This document shows positions 5,416 through 7,673 of a stretch of DNA of 7,673 bases, piece by piece. Source of the stretch: JBGPIK01 sp041484845 (GTDB lineage: Bacteria > Desulfobacterota > Binatia > UBA9968); the NCBI GenBank assembly GCA_041484845.1, contig JBGPIK010000329.1, forward strand, positions 1-7,673, written 5' to 3'. The notes under the pieces are model-generated. The model made no database searches and had not been told where the DNA came from. It saw only the letters and a program-made list of their open reading frames with translations. A program made the position numbers and the translations under genes. Numbering within the stretch: position 1 is the stretch's first letter; each line of letters begins with the position of its first letter.

Positions 5416-5702
5416 GTTCCTTCGCCGGCAGCGGAACTGAGGACATATTCAACGGTGCCGATACGCGAGCCGCCCGCAAGACGTGTCCAAAATCCCTGTG
5501 GCCGAACGCTCGGCGCAAGCTTGACCAACTCAACCGTGTGCGCGACCTTCTAGAGCTTGCGGTTCCGCCTGGAAATCGGCTCGAACGGCTACGGGGGAAT
5601 CGAGTCGGTCAACACAGTATTCGAAACAATGATCAGTATCGCGTGTGCTTTCACTGGGAGAATGGATATGCGGATCAAGTCGAAATCGCGGACTACCACT
5701 AA
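5409..5702 (+). CDS. higB: HigB toxin, RelE/ParE superfamily
   Basis: A 97-residue protein beginning MIGSFAGSGTEDIFNG and ending in the HigB signature RLERLRGNRVGQHSIRNNDQYRVCFHWENGYADQVEIADYH. The terminal DYH and the QHSI ... YRVCF strand are typical of this RelE-fold ribosome-dependent endoribonuclease. The family's usual L-K-G is L-R-G here, a conservative change. The start is GTG at 5409, chosen because homologues begin M-I-x-S-F; no ribosome binding site lies at normal distance. It overlaps the following higA by 35 bases. It belongs to a different HigB family from the one at 3602-3895. It sits immediately after the duplicated recG end. Confidence 0.88.
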   Translation: MIGSFAGSGTEDIFNGADTRAARKTCPKSLWPNARRKLDQLNRVRDLLELAVPPGNRLERLRGNRVGQHSIRNNDQYRVCFHWENGYADQVEIADYH

Positions 5703-6054
5703 GCGGCGTCCACACAGTGGCAAATCGTCACAGTTTCCTGTGGCGCGGCGGCTGCCTGCCAACAGGCCCCCGACGCGTCCTGGGGAGATGCTGCTCGAAG
5801 AGTTTCTCAAGCCCCTCGGAATCAGCCAGTCTGCCTTTGCGGTGCGTCTGGGGATCTCCTTTCCCCGCTTGAATGAAATTATCCGAGGCAAGCGCAGTGT
5901 CACATCTGATACAGCGCTGCGACTGGCGCACGTCCTTGGGATGTCGGCAGACTTTTGGCTTGGATTGCAACAGGATTGGGAGCTGTGGCATGCCTTGCGG
6001 AGTAAGAAAGCCGCAGCAATTGCTCGCCTTGAGCCCCTTCGTAACGTAAGCTGA
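5668..6054 (+). CDS. higA: HigA antitoxin, XRE-type
   Basis: A 128-residue antitoxin. After a basic, probably disordered N-terminal stretch (residues 1-35, rich in K, R, S and P) comes the HigA core PTRPGEMLLEEFLKPLGISQSAFAVRLGISFPRLNEIIRGKRSVTSDTALRLAHVLGMSADFWLGLQQDWELW (about 36-107). This includes the XRE helix-turn-helix (SQSAFAVRLGI ... RLNEIIRGKR) and the FWLGLQ motif typical of the family. It binds HigB and represses the operon. The ATG at 5668 is favoured by GGGAG at 5657-5661 (ATG 5662 is the alternative); the longer frame from 5557 would lie inside higB. The basic N-terminal extension is longer than in most HigA proteins. Confidence 0.86.
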   Translation: MRIKSKSRTTTKRRPHSGKSSQFPVARRLPANRPPTRPGEMLLEEFLKPLGISQSAFAVRLGISFPRLNEIIRGKRSVTSDTALRLAHVLGMSADFWLGLQQDWELWHALRSKKAAAIARLEPLRNVS

Positions 6055-6064
6055 AGCGAGGCCG

Positions 6065-6123
6065 AACCAACGCCTAGAGATTGACGCTCCTCGCGTCGCG
6101 CGACTCAGTCTTCAACGTTGAGC
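6065..6123 (+). other. attC-like hairpin region after higA
   Basis: About 59 bases with the outline of a short attC site: ACCAAC (6066-6071) near the left, TCGCG (6091-6095) pairing with CGCGA (6099-6103) in the middle, GAGATTGA (6077-6084) partly pairing with TCAGTCTT (6105-6112), and GTTGAGC (6117-6123), an exact GTTRRRY match, at the right. The left R'' box is imperfect and the arms pair only partly, so this is a suggestion only. Confidence 0.25.
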
Positions 6124-6131
6124 CCTGCTGT

Positions 6132-6240
6132 GGGCCCGTTCTTTAATTTTGACATTCCCAATCTAGGCTTCCGGGTCCAAGAAACTCCATCGTTAACGGT
6201 CCTTCGATATCGGATGTTTCTGGCAAGATAATTTTACTCA
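6132..6240. repeat. repeat copy 5: left end and probable higB remnant
   Basis: GGGCCCGTTCTTTAATTTTG and the next 15 bases match the repeat left end. After a gap, 6182-6230 read on the minus strand resembles the first part of the higB at 3602-3895: GAAACATCCG and CCGTTAA are shared, and the translation gives KHP, then after a one-base shift DIEGPL, against KHPDAERPL. The order left end then higB fits the complete unit with most of it deleted. The right part overlaps the last bases of the recG-linked direct repeat. Confidence 0.5.
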
Positions 6241-6246
6241 ACGTCC

Positions 6247-7673
6247 CTACCCCACCGCTCCGAGTTGCAAGCGTTGGCCCCAACGATGCTTGAGAATTTC
6301 GCGCAAGCCGGCGGACTCGCGGCTTCGTAGCTCGGGATCTTTTTGCAGCCAGGCCAGGGATTCGTCGCGCGCGTCCATGAGTAACTGGCGGTCGCGAATA
6401 AGATTAGCGAGACGAAAATCGGCCAGGCCGGATTGGCGTGTTCCCAGGAACTCACCGGGGCCGCGCAAGGTAAGATCAGCTTCGGCGATTTTGAATCCGT
6501 CATGCTCCTTTTCCATCACGCGCAGGCGCTGCGCCGCGATGCTGCTGCCGCCGCCGCGATTGACTAATAGACAATGGCCGGGCGCCGCTCCGCGCCCTAC
6601 CCGCCCGCGCAACTGGTGCAGTTGCGACAGGCCGAAGCGCTCGGCATGCTCGATGACGATCACCGTTGCATTGGGAATATCGATGCCGACTTCGATGACC
6701 GTGGTGGCGACCAGTACGCCGACCTTGCCGTCCCGAAAAGCGCGCATTACTTCGTCACGCTGGGCGGCCGCCATGCGCCCGTGCACGAGGGCGACACCGA
6801 AATCTTTGAAGGCACCCTGGCGCATTTTCTCCGCCATTTGGGTCGCATCACGCACCTGCTGCAGTTCCTCGGACGCTTCAACGAGAGGGTAGACGATAAA
6901 AACCTGGTGCCCGAGCCGCAACTCGCCGAGAACGCGCGCATAAACGTCGCGCCGTTCGCCCGCGCGAAAAATTTTGGTTTGAACCGGCGTTCGCCCGGGC
7001 GGCATCTCGTCGACGAACGAGACTTCCATGTCGCCGTAAAGTACCATGGCCATGCTGCGGGGAATCGGCGTGGCGCTCATGAGCAGCATGTGCGGCTGCG
7101 CACCCGCGACCGGGGAAAAACCCTCTTCGCCGATCAGGCGCTGGAGCGAGAGGCGCTGCATCACGCCGAAGCGGTGTTGTTCGTCGATCACACCCAACCC
7201 CATGCGCGGGACGCGAACGCCTTCCTGGATGAGTGCGTGCGTGCCGACGATAAAATGGATCTCGCCCCGTCCAACTCGATCCAAAAGCAATTTTTTTTCC
7301 CGCGCCGGCGTCGACGCCGTTAGTAACGCCGCTTGGATTCCCAATCCTTCGGCGAAACCGCGAAGATTGCGGTAATGTTGTTCGGCGAGCATTTCCGTGG
7401 GCGCCATCCACACGGACTGATAGCCGTTATCAATAATCCGCAACGATGCCATCCAGGCGACCATGGTTTTTCCTGAGCCCACGTCGCCTTGAACGAGGCG
7501 CTGCATCGGATGCGCGGACTCCATGTCGTTTCCGATTTCGCTGAGGACACGTTCCTGTGCGCCCGTAAGCTTGAAAGGCAACAATCGCCTCATGCGCGTT
7601 GGAAGGGTGTTGCGTGGACGATCGCAGGTAATGCCGGCGCAACGATTGCGCGCTGTTTTTCTCAGACCCAAGC
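6247..7673 (-). CDS. recG: ATP-dependent DNA helicase RecG, 5' end outside the window
   Basis: About 474 residues of the C-terminal two-thirds of RecG, the SF2 helicase that remodels stalled forks and branched DNA. In the visible part: LPFKLTGAQ (31-39, Q motif), GDVGSGKT (62-69, Walker A), DEQH (163-166, the DEAH box), SATPIPRS (199-206, motif III), VATTVIEVGIDIPN (321-334), QLRGRVGRG (353-361, motif VI), and the RecG-specific GPGEFLGTRQSGLADFRLANL (404-424). The N-terminal wedge domain lies beyond the right edge. Near that edge two small compensating frame changes seem likely: LRK and APALPAIVHATPF, both expected in RecG, lie in different frames. The stop TAG is at 6247-6249. The last 48 codons plus 19 downstream bases are duplicated at 5215-5380. 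Confidence 0.93.
   Translation of the reverse strand, partial: LGLRKTARNRCAGITCDRPRNTLPTRMRRLLPFKLTGAQERVLSEIGNDMESAHPMQRLVQGDVGSGKTMVAWMASLRIIDNGYQSVWMAPTEMLAEQHYRNLRGFAEGLGIQAALLTASTPAREKKLLLDRVGRGEIHFIVGTHALIQEGVRVPRMGLGVIDEQHRFGVMQRLSLQRLIGEEGFSPVAGAQPHMLLMSATPIPRSMAMVLYGDMEVSFVDEMPPGRTPVQTKIFRAGERRDVYARVLGELRLGHQVFIVYPLVEASEELQQVRDATQMAEKMRQGAFKDFGVALVHGRMAAAQRDEVMRAFRDGKVGVLVATTVIEVGIDIPNATVIVIEHAERFGLSQLHQLRGRVGRGAAPGHCLLVNRGGGSSIAAQRLRVMEKEHDGFKIAEADLTLRGPGEFLGTRQSGLADFRLANLIRDRQLLMDARDESLAWLQKDPELRSRESAGLREILKHRWGQRLQLGAVG

Noticed and set aside
5109..5528. Minus-strand open frame of 139 codons across the recG-end duplicate
   Set aside because: It reads the repeat, the recG fragment and the start of higB in non-native frames; the native recG frame is the one ending at 5234.
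5557..5667. Longer HigA start at 5557
   Set aside because: It would add 37 residues encoded entirely within higB with no HigA similarity; GGGAG supports ATG 5668.
7287..7300. T-rich run that could suggest a terminator
   Set aside because: It lies inside recG, encodes lysines of the sequence REKKLLL, and has no GC-rich stem directly before it.
6574..7323. Long plus-strand open frame of 249 codons
   Set aside because: It is antisense to recG, whose helicase motifs are continuous on the other strand; the translation has low-complexity, H/R/D-rich composition and no recognisable family.
1..7673. CRISPR array, tRNA or rRNA genes
   Set aside because: No regularly spaced short repeats and no tRNA or rRNA signature segments were seen; the dispersed repeats are 60-320 bp long and irregularly spaced.

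Overview
The window reads as an accessory, repeat-rich stretch of a proteobacterial chromosome, most likely beta- or gammaproteobacterial. The recG wording, a GlsB/YeaQ-type membrane protein, two HigBA modules and a DUF433 antitoxin all fit that placement, but nothing here fixes the genus. It ends in a core gene: the 3' two-thirds of recG lies on the minus strand at the right edge. The rest is a mosaic of single small genes separated by related non-coding repeats and gene fragments.

Layout from left to right: (1) the 3' part of a DUF2806 gene, whose frame opens through two short direct repeats resembling a mobile-element end. (2) A half attC-like site running into the first repeat copy, which carries both repeat blocks but no higBA. 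(3) A small N-formylglutamate-amidohydrolase-like protein, followed by a short repeat copy. (4) A promoter and an intact DUF433 antitoxin, overlapped by the first 20 codons of its DUF5615-type toxin. That toxin is cut off by a frameshifted, truncated Rieske dioxygenase alpha-subunit gene. (5) A complete repeat copy that contains higB-higA on the minus strand. (6) A two-helix membrane protein and a GlsB-like membrane protein. (7) A repeat copy that ends in a remnant of a higA 3' end. (8) A 166-bp second copy of the recG 3' end, directly followed by a second, unrelated higB-higA pair on the plus strand. (9) An attC-like hairpin, a last repeat remnant with a probable higB fragment, and then the real recG.

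The central observation is that the 'intergenic repeat' appears to be the flank of a HigBA module. The order left block, higA, higB, right block is complete only at about 3094-4143. The other four footprints look like deletion derivatives, two of which still hold fragments of higA or higB. All five point the same way and lie 12-77 bp after a plus-strand stop codon. The right block carries a conserved promoter-like sequence pointing at the next gene.

The second notable structure is the direct repeat of the recG 3' end around the second HigBA segment. Most codon differences between its two copies are synonymous or conservative, so they probably diverged as working recG genes rather than by decay of a local duplicate. 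The window therefore looks like an insertion region next to recG, shaped by toxin-antitoxin modules, mobile-element ends and possible integron-type sites.
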